A DNA stretch of 64,000 bases from Angiostrongylus vasorum (GCA_018806985.1 JADANN010000198.1:1039501-1103500); one strand, 5' to 3'; positions 46,801 through 57,434 are shown, counted from the stretch's first letter. Notes: generated by a model not told the origin, from the sequence alone. Numbers and translations: made by a program.

Positions 46801-49800
46801 GCTTTCGTAGATGATGAATGCGAGGACACGAATCGAATGCAGGAAATGCGTATGTCCGCATATTATGACGTCGGCTTATGTGGAAAAATATATTACAGAG
46901 CCACAAGTGCCCACTACGATGAACTGACCAACGACCAACCCTATAAGGGAATCGGCCTACTTACTTCTATTTAAATAAAGCGAAGTTTTTGGAGATTGCT
47001 TGAAAAGAAACACAGAACACCACTTGAAAATTAAATAGTAGGCCATCTGCTAATGAGGACTCATACGGACATACTCAAACGCATCAACCGATCTAATGCG
47101 CACTAATGCAGTTTGGAACCAAAGATGTATGTTGCTCTTAGGAAAGAACCAATTCCCATTGTTGTAGCCACTAATGTCAACCACATACAAAATAGCTTTG
47201 CCTGCTGGAAAAGAGACATGTGCAGACGGTAGAAGGCGGCACCAGAGTGTTATTGTTTGGGGTCCATTGGCAGTATGCAAGTGCCAAATGTTTTCCTAAT
47301 CACGGCGATTTCACACCTCTTTACGTGTGTCTTCAGTGACTGCTGAATCAAGCCCTTGTTCTTTCCCTCTGATACATGACTCTATAGAAAAAAGTTCGCT
47401 GCTTGCAAAGAACGTCACAATTTCAAATAGAATACATTAGAGTAAATCGACCATATTCACAACAAACATATCCTGTTTTGAAAAAGCTCAGGTTAAACGC
47501 CCGAGGCAAATAAATGTGAGGTTTTCCAGATATTCTCCTTCATCAGGCAACGTTGATGTGCTCGTCGATAATCTTCCTGGTTATCCGGATAACATTCGCG
47601 TATCAGGCGACGGGGCTCTTTGGGTTCCATTGGCTGCTACAAGGTCGGAAAATGACAATTGGTTGGCTGTCAGACCCAGATTGCGCACACTGCTCACTAA
47701 GGTTAGTATTCACCTCATTGTTTTCGCTTTGCAAAGAGGGCAACATCTACACATTTATAGCTGCTCTCGTCACAATTTGTACAAGCTATTGCTGGCTGGA
47801 TGACATCCAAATACGGTCTGATTCTAAAGGTTGGTGTTTTCGAGTCTGCAGAATAATGAACATTCACCAGACCGTTTTATTGTCTCTATCAAACTAGCCA
47901 AGAATACACTTGATCCGTTTAACCTGTCTCATGAAACACTCTTAGGCTGTAATTCTTCGTATTGTTGTTGAGCAAACACGAGGTGTTATTTTTATTCCTT
48001 ATTCACGAACAAGCTGACGTTTCGGCGGATTTCGCCTTCCTCAGAGCCTGGAAAGGTCAAGTTGACAGCAATCTATTCGGCCAAACACCTCCATAACCAA
48101 ACAGAGTAAACGCTGAACCAAAATTCCAATCACATTGAACACAGCTTTGCACACTCACCGCTTTCTATGGGGCTTCCACTGAGTGTGTTGCGTGGAGACC
48201 AACCGCACAGAATTCACATGGAAGCGTAATATGCCCCCTCCCATCAAAATAACAGCCTTATATACTGCCCAATACCACGCATGATAATGAGGCATTCTTC
48301 CCTGCGGTTCATTTTCGGATTTCTGGAATTAATCCAGAACGCCTCGAGAGTTTTGCGCGCTTGTGTTCTCGATTCCTGTGCGAGGATCGTGACACGTACT
48401 TCAAAGTCCTCCCCGCTATGTCTCTGGGATCCTATGCGTGCCTAGTGGGGTATTTGGTTTACGTTTGCCGACTAGGTGTTCTTTTATGCGGACACAGAGG
48501 GGTCTGCCCGTTTCGCCAATGTATTCGTCTCCGCACGCCTTACAGGGGATCAGATAAACTATGCCCGAGCTCATGCAATCACCGTCTCTACCATTAGGGC
48601 AAACTATGCAATTTTGCATTGCACATAGACGGTCATATAGGCGGCTACGAACTGGCTGGCGCCTAAGATTACTCGGTGGCATTTCAACTATGTTTACCGA
48701 ATTCTTTAAACCCGCCCTTCTTAAGCACGTTTTATAGTTGCACTTACATCATTTGAGATGAAGGGTAGGATAGCGGGACCATTTTATCGCTAGAGTTGTC
48801 GTTTGGAGGCCTAGGATTTCTTCTACAGCTACCCTGAGCTGCAGTTTCGTAGCCATTAGAAATGTTTATTTGCCGTGCCAAGTTCCGGGACTCCTCTCTG
48901 TGCTCTCTTCCCGTGCACACGTTGGTTGCTGTTCGAAACATGTTTCTTACAAGCTCCGTTTTCGTGTGAGAGGGGTGAGAGGAGAGGTAATGAACCAAGA
49001 TGTTTTTACCACTTGGCTTTCGGTACTACTTCGTAATGTAGCCGTTTTTTGATAGGCTGACTTTCACGTTCAGAAATGGAGCCAGTTTTCTTTCGATTTC
49101 TCTCAGGTGGACTTGATAAATTCTGACTGTTCATTCAACAACTCGAAACATTTGTCCATTTCCTCTTGTGTTGAGCAAAGGCCAAAACAGTCATCTATAT
49201 ATCTACAGTAGAGTAACGGCCCAAGATCGGTCAATGGTGCTTCCAGCTTAGACATGAATGGAATGGCAAGACTTGGTGCCAGTCGTTGTCCCATTGCCAA
49301 CCCTCTTATTTGAGCGTTGTACTTTCCGGACCATCTGAAGATTGAGCAGCTCAACCATTCTTGTAAAGGTGCCATCAACTGCTCTGTCTTGAAGCCATAC
49401 ATGTTTATTTCTCCTTCGTGTTGTATAAGGAGTTCGAATATGGCTTGCATTGCGGAGTCATTCGACACGTTTGTATAAAGGGCGCTGGCGTCGAACGACT
49501 CCATCACGTACGCGCTGCTGGTCTGCGCAGTACGTAGACGATCCAGAAACATTTGGGTATTCGTAAGATGGGCTGGAATGTGTTTCAACAACTGGTTAAA
49601 TATTAGGGTTAAAAACCATGTTATCCTATCCGTTGGCCCGCCTACACAGCTAATGATAGGTCTAACCTTAAATAATGATGGATCGGTAGACGCAAGATCA
49701 TCGCTGGATACTAGCTTATGAGTTTTTATAAGCAAATACAAGACGGGACATGTTGGTAAGTGAACTTTTTAGTTGAGAGATAACTGATGGTTTTAAAACC

Positions 49801-50685
49801 AGCAGCCCTTGCCATTTTGGCCCACTTGTGGTTCAATTTTTCGGTATTTACTTTTAAACTCCTTCTCAGATGATGGGCGATAAAGTGAAGCATCTTCAAG
49901 ATGCTTTTTCGTTATTTCAACACCTAACTGATGGGGAATTACGACAAACTCTCCACCCTTATCACTAACGGATAGTCTTATGTTTTTCAACCTTGCGCTT
50001 CCATGTGAATTCTGTGCGGTTGGTCTCCACGCGACGTACTCAGTGGAAGCCTCATAGAAAAGCGGTGAGTGTGCAAAGCTGTGTTCAATGTGATTGAAAT
50101 CTTGGTTCAGGGTTTTCTCTGTTTGGTAATGGAGGTATTTGGCCGAATAGATTGCTGTCAACTTGACCTTTCCAGTCTCTGAGGAAGGCGAAATCCGCCG
50201 AAATGTCAGCTTGTTCGTGAATAAAGAATAAAAATAATACCTCGCGTTTGCTCAACAAGAATACGAAGAATTACTTGATCAATGCCGATGTTAATAGAAA
50301 GTCGGACGTGGGAGTAACTCTTAGGCTGTGTTTAAATAGTGTCCACTCTATAGCCTTAGCAATTCAGTGTGGGTGTGCGTGTGTATGTGTATAGGTATGT
50401 GTCTGTGAATGTGTATAATTGTATATATGCGTGTATATACCTTTTTCGCACACCTTTTTACCTTGTATACCTTTTCTATATCTTTTTTGTATACGAAGTT
50501 TCCCGATTCGCATGGTAATAACAGATTAGGAATTCCAGATAGATCCCGAATCTGGCAGGTTGCTGGAAGCTTTTCACGATAGAACAGGTCACATTTCCGA
50601 AGTATCAGTTGCTGTGGAAAATGGTCGTGGAAATCTTCTGATGGGTAGCGATGTCCAGTGTTATATAGGCAGGATCAAATTGTAA
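37841..50685 (+). CDS. APMAP / strictosidine-synthase-like single-pass membrane protein, 11 exons
   Basis: Six-bladed beta-propeller protein of the adipocyte plasma membrane-associated protein family, probably an esterase/lactonase-like or adhesion role; the substrate is not established. Exons: 37841-37891, 38135-38265, 40997-41186 (or from 40991), 42076-42170, 42309-42382, 44552-44618, 44734-44850, 45027-45155, 47530-47701, 47761-47829, 50539-50685; all phases agree and give 413 residues, the usual length. Residues 1-22 are cytoplasmic, then one membrane helix (CGPFLITSVVAASLAIAI) and an APIDAVEYW stem. Family blocks follow in order: IYGPESIAINKNTG, KCGRPLGMR, ELLVLDAYLGLFSI, YLNDFDFLPDGRLIISESS, TNLYFPNGVQ, LIAEMGNARI, VDNLPGYPDNIRVSGDG, SKYGLILK, and a last blade ending MGSDVQCYIGRIKL. 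Intron 8 begins GCAAGT (a GC-AG intron). Intron 10 holds a 2.3-kb PLE; introns 2, 3, 5, 8 also hold repeats. Sure of the family; start exon less certain (donor GTTCGT). Confidence 0.93.
38459..38519 (+). repeat. GTT/GTC triplet repeat
   Basis: Run of GTT and GTC/GTG triplets in APMAP intron 2, directly followed by a hammerhead-like PLE tip on the minus strand (38523-38559). Confidence 0.8.
38523..38559 (-). ncRNA. Decayed hammerhead-like motif, probable PLE tip
   Basis: Reverse complement reads GGCT, CTGAGGA, a GGC-loop-GCC hairpin, GGAA in place of GAAA, CTTC and AGCC. The outer bases pair (GGCT with AGCC) but the core is damaged. Confidence 0.35.
38700..38945 (+). mobile_element. Degenerate SINE (family C) in APMAP intron 2
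   Basis: CAATGGTTAGGGGGTGC head, GGTAAATTGGTACCATACC middle, and the AGATGTGCATTCATTC ... TCGATGAAGTCGAATG tail match family C with many changes. Confidence 0.6.
41398..41606 (+). mobile_element. 5'-truncated SINE with RTE-type tail (family R), copy 5
   Basis: Only the 3' half (from CAAAGTCCCATGGTGGC) remains, ending GCACAACTAGTGAGGACGGG and CAAGTATCAAGTACC. 5' truncation fits LINE-driven reverse transcription. In APMAP intron 3. Confidence 0.72.
43430..43475 (+). ncRNA. Hammerhead-like motif with intact core, probable PLE tip
   Basis: CTGATGA, a 3-bp ACG-AAGA-CGT hairpin flanked by unpaired bases, GAAACGTT and AGCCG, followed by AACTCGTGTTTGTTCA, which resembles PLE terminal bases. The conserved catalytic bases are all present, but the hairpin is short. 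In APMAP intron 5. Confidence 0.4.
43517..43935 (-). mobile_element. RTE family A fragment (reverse-transcriptase N-terminal region)
   Basis: Closely parallels 12390-12790 of the full family A copy, including GTTATCGGGTCCWGGAGCTGTGCCTGT (encoding the APGPDNI block on the minus strand). Both ends are missing. In APMAP intron 5. Confidence 0.8.
43955..44135 (-). mobile_element. SINE family R, 5' half only, copy 6
   Basis: In reverse: TTTACCGCCTCATCGTGGCTG then GGAACACC, and TAAGAGTAAACAAATAC near the broken end. The 3' tail is missing; the copy lies right beside the RTE fragment. Confidence 0.6.
46362..46640 (+). mobile_element. tRNA-derived SINE (family C) in APMAP intron 8
   Basis: Box A CGAGTAGCGCAGTGGTTAGCGG, box B GTTTTCGATCCCGCACC, body CGATATATCGGTAGGCCACC, end GATTGACCAACGCC. 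A partial family D tail follows at 46745-46880. Confidence 0.75.
48011..48049 (-). ncRNA. Hammerhead-ribozyme-like motif in PLE left terminal repeat (best copy)
   Basis: Reverse complement: AGGCT, CTGAGGA, an A, the 4-bp hairpin GGCG-AAATC-CGCC, GAAACGTC, AGCTT. Every conserved core base of a hammerhead (CUGANGA, GAAA, UH before the cut) is present. Helix I can form from AGGCU with AGCUU (one G-U). Helix III is only the ACGU palindrome, which would favour cleavage between two tandem or dimeric copies. Hammerhead motifs are known from Penelope-like elements in other animals; activity here is inference. Confidence 0.6.
48416..49741 (-). pseudogene. PLE reverse transcriptase with GIY-YIG endonuclease, broken
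   Basis: Retroelement polyprotein. The polymerase frame (49741-49103) has the PLE blocks KVRPIISCVGGPTDR, FDASALYTNV, IRGLAMGQRLAPSLA and LLYCRYIDDCFGLC, with the catalytic aspartates in FDAS and YIDD. The endonuclease (48682-48416) has a Cys pair upstream (CIVCPNG), then GIVYLIPC and EYIGETGRPLCVRIKEH, i.e. the GIY-YIG fold with its Arg and Glu-type residues. The two parts are joined through a third frame (48998-48744, SHPSHTKTELVRNMFRTATN). Frameshifts between the three make it non-functional as read. Confidence 0.9.
50175..50212 (+). ncRNA. Hammerhead-like motif in PLE right terminal repeat
   Basis: CTGAGGA, the same GGCG/CGCC hairpin, GAAATGTC and AGC. It differs from the left repeat by GAAAT for GAAAC and by weaker outer pairing (AGTCT before the core), so it is probably less active. 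Confidence 0.5.
50386..50450. repeat. TG/TATG microsatellite
   Basis: Alternating GTGTGTATGTGTATAGG-type units close to the last APMAP exon. Confidence 0.75.
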
Positions 50686-50917
50686 CTGCCTCAAGACATC
50701 TCGACTTATTGTGGCTAACGCACCAAGATGCAACAGCCACACTTAATCTGTAGCGTATCTTTCACAGAATGTATGCAAATTTCAAAATGAAGGTTTTTAG
50801 CTTCGCTGTTATTGACTGTGTTTGCAGAAATTTACGTAATTCATCTAATTTCGCAAACATTCGGATTGGTTTCAGTCTAAAGTATTCATTTATTGATGTT
50901 ATGTTTATCTAAAGGGC

Positions 50918-51205
50918 GCGTGCAGCGTAGTCGTCGGAGGCGCTTTGCAACAGACACGTGGAATCGATCCCAGCGCGCATGTGCCCACCAAGCCTTCCAT
51001 CCCTTCGGGTTTAGCGAATTGGTACCAGAGTAGTCTGGGAGGATAGCAGCATTGACTCATACATCGGTAGGCCATTGCGAGTCATTATAAATGCCAGATA
51101 TGCATTCAATCACCTCCAAACGATGCTTAATGAAGTCGAAAGCATGGTGCATCCCCACGGATTGATCAACGCCTAGAGCTTTATCCTTTATCCTTTTATG
51201 TTTGT
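50918..51205 (+). mobile_element. tRNA-derived SINE (family C)
   Basis: Full layout: CGTGCAGCGTAGTCGTCGGAGG, box B GTGGAATCGATCCC, middle TTCGGGTTTAGCGAATTGG, body to GGATTGATCAACGCC and a TTTATCCTTTATCC tail. About 230 bp past the APMAP stop codon. Confidence 0.78.
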
Positions 51206-51879
51206 TTATGTTTCAAATGTTAAGACTCCACTTGAATACATTAAGAAGCCATATGAAATATGTGGAGCTGTTCTTTAAGTGCCAAATGATCACAACAACA
51301 ATAATTATTTATTGTTGAAAACCTACGATGATAAGGTTTTCTATGGACTTTGAAATGGGCTTGACACAGCGCAAGCCATCCCACGCTACTTCTTTCTTCG
51401 ACTCTGTAATTACAAGGTAGGACGCAAAAACGTTATCTGAACGACTAATGTTGGATGATTGTGAGACATTTTCTGTGCTGGCTAAGTACAAGACAGGAGT
51501 GGAGAAGCGTGACTGAGCTATGCCGTTCCTTTTTAACCCAGATCGCAACTTGCACATCATAGAACAATCTGGAGCAATTTCTGCCTAAATGTTGGCACCC
51601 GGTAAGAGAAATACAGAGGAGAAGGATGGAGGACGAATTTCTCCACTTACTCCATATCTTGCCGAAAGTTGATGCAAATCCCATCTTGGTAAGTTAAAAC
51701 ATTATTGCAAAACATATTAATAGCGAACGTATTCGAAAACTCAGCTGTGGTTCTTCTAACTAGTTTCCATCTTTTTACTTTTCTTTTTTCTTCTCTTACG
51801 TTGCAGGTGTACTTGATGGCATGTTCTATAATCAACATGTGCTTAGATTGTTTAGCCTACACGAAGTTGATAAAGATAA
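51206..51879. other. No firm gene
   Basis: An 83-codon minus-strand open frame (51560-51309, ending SKSIENLIIVGFQQ) is the only candidate; no motif or splice support. Confidence 0.25.
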
Positions 51880-52107
51880 GGGTGATACAGGTGATAGAGG
51901 TGGACGTTTCGACATCTTCATCTTCATCAGAGCCGATGATCCGAGCCGATAATACCGACTGCTGCAAAGAAGATCCGTCTCGGTGCGACAACGAAAACTT
52001 CACATGGTGAACACAAGCAACTGTGGACGATCGACTCGGATCATCGGCTCTGATGAATGCGAAGACATCGAAACGTTCACCTGTGTCACCTGTATCACCC
52101 GTAGTCC
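51880..52107. repeat. Large imperfect palindrome at an RTE 3' tip, with hammerhead-like cores in both arms
   Basis: Arms 51880-51955 and about 52025-52107 are inverted copies (GGGTGATACAGGTGA against TCACCTGTATCACCC; CGGATCATCGGCTCTGATGA in the right arm against the reverse complement of the left), with about 70 bases between. Each arm has CTGATGA, a short hairpin and GAAACGT: minus strand 51905-51932, plus strand 52049-52078. The palindrome merges with the 3' tandem tail of the RTE that follows. Confidence 0.65.
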
Positions 52108-54315
52108 CGTTAATCGTCGAGTGACTCGAGCGGGAGCCAGTAAATCTTCCATCTTTCTCTGTCGCGTGCAAGAGTAGCCCAGTGGGTTCTGCTCCCTCTA
52201 GGGACTCGTCGAGCATCATATCTTTCCTCTAGTCTTTTCGTGAAGAACTCTGACCTCGAGTTGGTGGTCTTCCTGCAGTGCGTTTAACATCCCGAGGAAT
52301 CCAGTTACTAACGGCTCTTGTTGTCCATGGGTTGTCGTTCATACGCGTTATGTGTCCGCCCACCTTATCTTCGACTGTTTGGTGTAAATAACGGCATCTT
52401 TGATCCTTGAGCGTTGACGCAGGTTGGAGCTTAGGATCCCTTCCCTTACTTATATGAAACGGGATACTCCTAGTATCGTCCTTTCGAATGCGCGTTCAAT
52501 AACGCTGAGTGATCTTTCATCCTGTTTACGCAGCGACAAAGTTTCTAACGCATACGGTAGGGCAGGAAGTACCGTTGAGCCGAAAAGGTGAGCCCGGAGT
52601 CGGGTGTTCTCTGCTTTCTTCACTACATCCTCGATGGTGTTGAGAGCTCCCTAAGCCGCTCGTTTCCTTCTGCTCAACTCTGGAGTTAAGTTGTTCAACA
52701 TGTTGATTTCCAGATTTAGGTAGACATAACTGAAGCATTTGGAGATATTCGTTCCGCTGAGCGTGAATGGGGCATACGAAACTAATCCGTTCTTCATGAA
52801 CATCGTTTTTGTAAGATATAGTCGAAGACCAATCTTTCCAAAGGCTTTATCAAAATCGGCAAGCACACGTTCCGCTTGGCTAATGTTTGGTATTGTAAGG
52901 ACGATGTCATCAGCAAAGCGAAGATGATGTAACTGCCGAACATCGATTTTCACTCCCATATTACCCCATTCCAGTGTTGGCATGACCTTCTGGAGGGTGG
53001 CGGTGAATAATTTTGGCGAGATGGGATCGCCTTGCCTAACCCCTCCTTTGACGTCGATGTTAATAACGTTGTAGAATGGTGAAATCTTGGTTGTGAAATT
53101 TTTGTACAGCTCACGAAGAATCTTTATGTACTGAGTAGGGGACTCCTTGACTATCAGGGGCTTCCATGACTGCTTCTATCTCAATTGAATCAAAGGCCTT
53201 CTTTAAATCGATGAAAGTGAGACAGAGCGGTTTCTTATACTCTCGCGATACTTCAATGAGTCTTGTTATCGCGTGGATGTGGTCCATCGTACTAAATCCT
53301 TTTGGAAACCCTGCTTACTCACATGACTGTCCTTCGTCCAATGTTCTGTCAATCCTGTTAAGGATGACTCGAGTGAAAAAGTTTGTAGACGACAGACGGC
53401 AAGCAGATTGTACGATAGTTGCTTATATCGTGTAGGTCACCTTTCTTGAACAATAACACGGTCTTGCTGGTCTTCTACTGAGCAGGGACCTTGCATTCAG
53501 ACAGGTAACGTGTGAACCGCCCGGCCAGTGTGTTTACGAGGACTGGCGGATGGTTCTTCAGTTGTTCAGATCTTATCGTCTCCGGACTTGGTGCTGTTCG
53601 ATTCTTCACCAACGAAATGGTATGTCGGATTTCGGAAGGGAGAACAGGTGGTACAATATATCCATCCTCTTTTATTCCATATGACGGAAGGTGGACGTGG
53701 TTGTCGAAAAGATCTGAGTAGTATTCGTTAATGATTTTCGCCCTTGCCTTTCCGGATGCTGTAACTGTTCCGTCTGGGCTTCGGAGTGCAATCATCTTGG
53801 TCTTGTAATTGGCGAAGGTTCGGTGGGCTTTGCGAATGCTTTTCCCAGCCTCTGCAGGTTCGACCATTACTGCTGCTCTTCTCTCTTTAAGATCTTTTTT
53901 TATCGCTTGTCTCCATTGTTTTGCAAGTTCGGAAGTTAGTTCGCGGTTGCTTGTAGCTCGTGCGATTCCACGCTGGCGTATCAGCTGGAGTGTTTATGGA
54001 GACAGACGTCTCCTGGTAACTTTCGAACTCTGAGCGTTCATTGCGCTAACGCGAAGATGTTGAATGAGCCGATCGTATTCCTCGTCGATGTTATCGACAA
54101 CGGCATCTTCCCAATAGCCGACTAATGAATTGAATACGTCCCAGTTTATGGTGGTTCTGGGACTTCGGTTTTTGAATTTAGCGGCTTTTTTCTCCTTTCT
54201 ACGAGAAGTAGAATCTTGCACGAAAGAGACGATAGTCTGATCCCGTGTAGAATTTTGGGACAACAGCGAGATCGGTTAGGCAAAACCTTCTATTTACGAT
54301 GATGCGGTCTATTTC
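52100..54315 (-). mobile_element. RTE family B, 5'-truncated but uninterrupted
   Basis: Covers the 3' 2.2 kb of the family: end of the endonuclease region near 54300, linker, reverse transcriptase start (53867-53475, with NYKTKMIALRSPDG and NRTAPSPETIRSEQLKNHP), central polymerase including [20 protein letters not shown] at 52920-52860, and the 3' end with CRYDA-type C-terminal remnants near 52240-52110. Multiple frameshifts. It shows the empty site of the nested insertion at 11016-14187, because the sequence around 52925-52945 is continuous here. Confidence 0.86.
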
Positions 54316-55284
54316 ATTTATCAATCTCGTGTAAGCTCAGCTCAACAATTTAAATACATATTGACTATTCTACTACCGATGTTAAATGACGGTCGGCTTA
54401 AAAAATTAGTGTTTTGGTATGTTCTGCATTCCATTATCTGTCTTTCATCACATTCAGATCAAATCTCTTCTGATCCTGAACAACTAGGCGATGATGTGCT
54501 CTTCTAACTTCTTTATTAAAAAAGGTGCTATGTTATGGCTTTCTTATTTAGCTTTTGAACCCTTTGATATGAAAGTCATGTTTTTTGGTTGGATTCCCAT
54601 CAACAATCATGTCGAGAAGTACAGCATTAAAGAGATTTCGCTTACCCATACGCTTTCTCGCCTCTCAAGGGATACCAGTACTTCCCTCCCACTTTCCACA
54701 ACTTATAACTGACTCGAATTTTGCACGTGGAAGAGGATAATCGGATTTCGTGCTGCACAGTGATACTATGGCTGTTTCAATTAATCCGCTTACTCTATGC
54801 TACGAAATAGTTAACATGCCCGAAGCAGGTGGCAAAAATTTGTTGACCACATTCCATTTTCCTAACTCGAACTGCATATTTATTAAGCCCGGTCATCCTT
54901 TCTATTCTACCACTGGAGTTTCTGATTAGCAAATTCGAGGTGTTATTGTTGTGAATTACTTCGTGCGGTTAATGATATATCCATAGTAACGGGCGGTGCA
55001 CCCAACGTATGTTAAAATAAGCCCATTTTCTTCGCGGTTTATTTCGCGGTGCTAATGTTCTTTCCAGTAATTTTTGTATTTGAAAGCGGAAACCGCAGTG
55101 GCTAGAGCTGCTATGGAATACATATACGCTTGTTGGTTTCAATCTACGCCTCCGGCAGACTCTAGCCGTACACCCTCCAGAGTGAACAAGTTGGCAACTG
55201 ACCTGTCCGAGAGCATAGAAACATTGATAGGTATCATAAAGCACAACCATATAGAAAATTATTGACCAGTTATATGCTGATTTG
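54316..55284. other. PLE-like tip remnant and one coding-like stretch
   Basis: 54318-54340 holds TCAATCTCGTGTAAGCTCAGC, like the tips at 583-600. About 55089-55230 (+) has an open frame with coding-type bias (AVARAAMEYIYACWFQSTPP, then SRVNKLATDLSESIETLIG) ending at a possible donor GTATCA. The product is unknown and no connecting exon was found. Confidence 0.25.
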
Positions 55285-55430
55285 TGCTTCCCAATCAATC
55301 CCTTTGACTGGCGGTTGCTGATGCCACCTAAAGGTTAAAACACAGCTGAGAGAAGAGTGAAACGAAGGGCTTGCATGGTGTTGTGGTGAACACGTCAGCC
55401 CCGGACCAACACCTGTGGACAATCGACTCG
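55285..55430 (+). mobile_element. Degenerate SINE (family E)
   Basis: CCAATCAATCCCTTTGACTGG then AACGAAGGGCTTGCATGGTG and CACCTGTGG preserve the family order in plus orientation. Confidence 0.55.
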
Positions 55431-55956
55431 AACGATCTCGGATTTGAAGAGGACAAAGGCGTCGAAATTAGGAAACGAAATCAAACAACCGAATAACTCT
55501 GCCTAAACATAAATTCCTCCAATAAGTGAAGTGTGTATCAGAAATATTTAAGAGCAGCCATGATCGCCTCGGCGCACCAAACGCACTGCTATACACTTTT
55601 CTGTCTGATCACGCGCCCTGCCTAACCATATGTCCTAATCCATCTGGGGTCAGTAAATTGTCACCACGTTTGTTTGAGGCTATAAAAGACGCCTAGTTGC
55701 TACTTTGACAGGATCCAACAAATCAGTTTATCGGCTAAATATGAATTCATTCATCTTTACAATACTTCGTATATCACGACCGACAGAAAAGTCCATGTGG
55801 TTAATATGTACGACGGCACTCAATTGCATGTCGCTTATAGACGGTACGCTTCGTCCACCATCTGAGCAGATTGCCATCTATCATAAACAATTCTAGTTTT
55901 TTCAACACTAGGCAACAATTTTTTTCTCGATAGCTTTGGGATACGTGCAGAAAGCG

Positions 55957-56255
55957 GGGTGAAGCGCAGTGGTTGGTGATGCCATCGATCAAAAAGCAAA
56001 GGCGCTAGTTCGACCCGCTTCTCAACACTGCCCTCAATCAATGTGGTAACGCCATTATCTGACTATCTCCAAAGAATTCAAGGAGAATCTACTCGACTAG
56101 CATTATGCGACATTCGTAAAGTAGACGAAATCCTCAAGCACCAATGGAAACAACACGCAAAGTGTTTAAAGATCATAATGAAAGATGAATGCGAAGAAAA
56201 CGAATCGAATGCAAAAAGTGCTGAAATCCGCACAACAAATGTGAGGGCCATGTAA
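55957..56255 (+). mobile_element. tRNA-derived SINE (family D)
   Basis: Box A GTGAAGCGCAGTGGTTGGTGATG, box B GCGCTAGTTCGACCCGC, body GAGAATCTACTCGACTAGCATT and GAAAACGAATCGAATGC. The 60-70 codon open frames on either strand here belong to the repeat. Confidence 0.7.
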
Positions 56256-56260
56256 ACGAA

Positions 56261-57434
56261 ATGTGAAGTGTTATACGTTACTTTGTCCATTCAACCACAC
56301 AGCTGTCGCCATGTGGAATTGTTTCGCAGCCGAGTCGGTCTCACTATTTCTATGTCTGTTCAGCCCAAGCAGTTACTATGGTTCACAACATCAATTGTTA
56401 ATGAAGCACAATTCAGTTACTTGGTCACGAGGTGAATTTTAAGTGCCTCACGTAATGCACCATGATGTTTGTCGACAAATACTGATAATTTTTCGATAAC
56501 AAGAGTAACTGAAAAGTTGCGAATATAAAAAAAAACTTACCTAAGAATCTTTTCCCTATCGCTCTAAGGTTATACATCATACGATTCGCATTATGTCTCT
56601 GTCCAGAAGTCGGCCATCGATTTGAGTTAATCCTATTGGTCAGAAACTGAAATTCGTAGACTTCAGTCGCTGCAGTAGATGAAGAATAGAATGCCGATCG
56701 ACTCCTCGTTCAAAGCGGCAATAAAGAACATGGATAAGCGAAAAACGCTAGGGAACGTTCTATTCCTGTCGGAGAATGTGAAGGTGAATTGGTGAAAGAC
56801 GACGGAAAGTTGGTAAAGTCAACGGTGAATGGGGTGACAATCTATTGGCTTACAACCATTAGATCTTCGATGAAAATTAATTTGGGCATTTTCATGGAAT
56901 ATCCGTACCTGATATTTGGGAGCTAGCTGTGAACAAAACGAACAGATAACGACTGCAGATGAATTTGTTGTGAAGAGCGACAAATGTCGACAAAATGACA
57001 AGGTTTATGGCTATCTCAAGCGAGAGATTATCGGAGCTCTAATATTAGTCTTACATGCAATCCCTACCGCTGTAGGGAGAATATTCCTCTTGAAACGTTC
57101 TCTATCTTTCATTTTACCATAAGTTCCGTAAACATTATGTATTTAATTCTCTTGGCAGTATTCCTGTAATGTAATCCATTTCAAATTACTTGATACAAGA
57201 AAGCGTATTTGCCCCACATTCACACCTACCCATAACCATCGGACAAGGTAGCATCGCCTGATGGCTCGACCGTGGGACCTCCAGCTCATTCAGGCGTGAG
57301 TGGCGTTACGCCATTCTCTTAGATAGCGGTCGCACAGTCTACACCACCCTCCCTCTTTATCTCATGAAATAGACTTTAATTTTTTTCTGAGCTATATATT
57401 CCTATACACAGCATTTACATCAATTCAGTGTTTC
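56261..57434. other. Unassigned coding-like segment
   Basis: 56678-56788 (+) starts with an ATG after GCTGCAGTAG and stays open to an AAG/GTGAAT site (SSFKAAIKNMDKRKTLGNVL). 56916-57121 (+) is another open frame (YGYLKREIIGALILVLHAI). They may be exons of an unidentified gene; phases were not reconciled. Confidence 0.25.

Larger units (their letters stand above)
47966..50268 (-). mobile_element. Penelope-like element (PLE) with inverted terminal repeats, in APMAP intron 10
   Basis: 2.3-kb retroelement read on the minus strand. Its ends, 47966-48228 and about 49998-50268, are inverted copies of each other, as many PLEs have. Coding parts in order: N-terminal region 50161-49793, reverse transcriptase 49741-49103, linker 48998-48744, GIY-YIG endonuclease 48682-48416. 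Several frame changes and stops separate them, so this copy is dead. Insertion in an intron leaves all APMAP splice sites intact. The identity of the ends between the two repeats looks high, suggesting fairly recent arrival. Confidence 0.9.
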
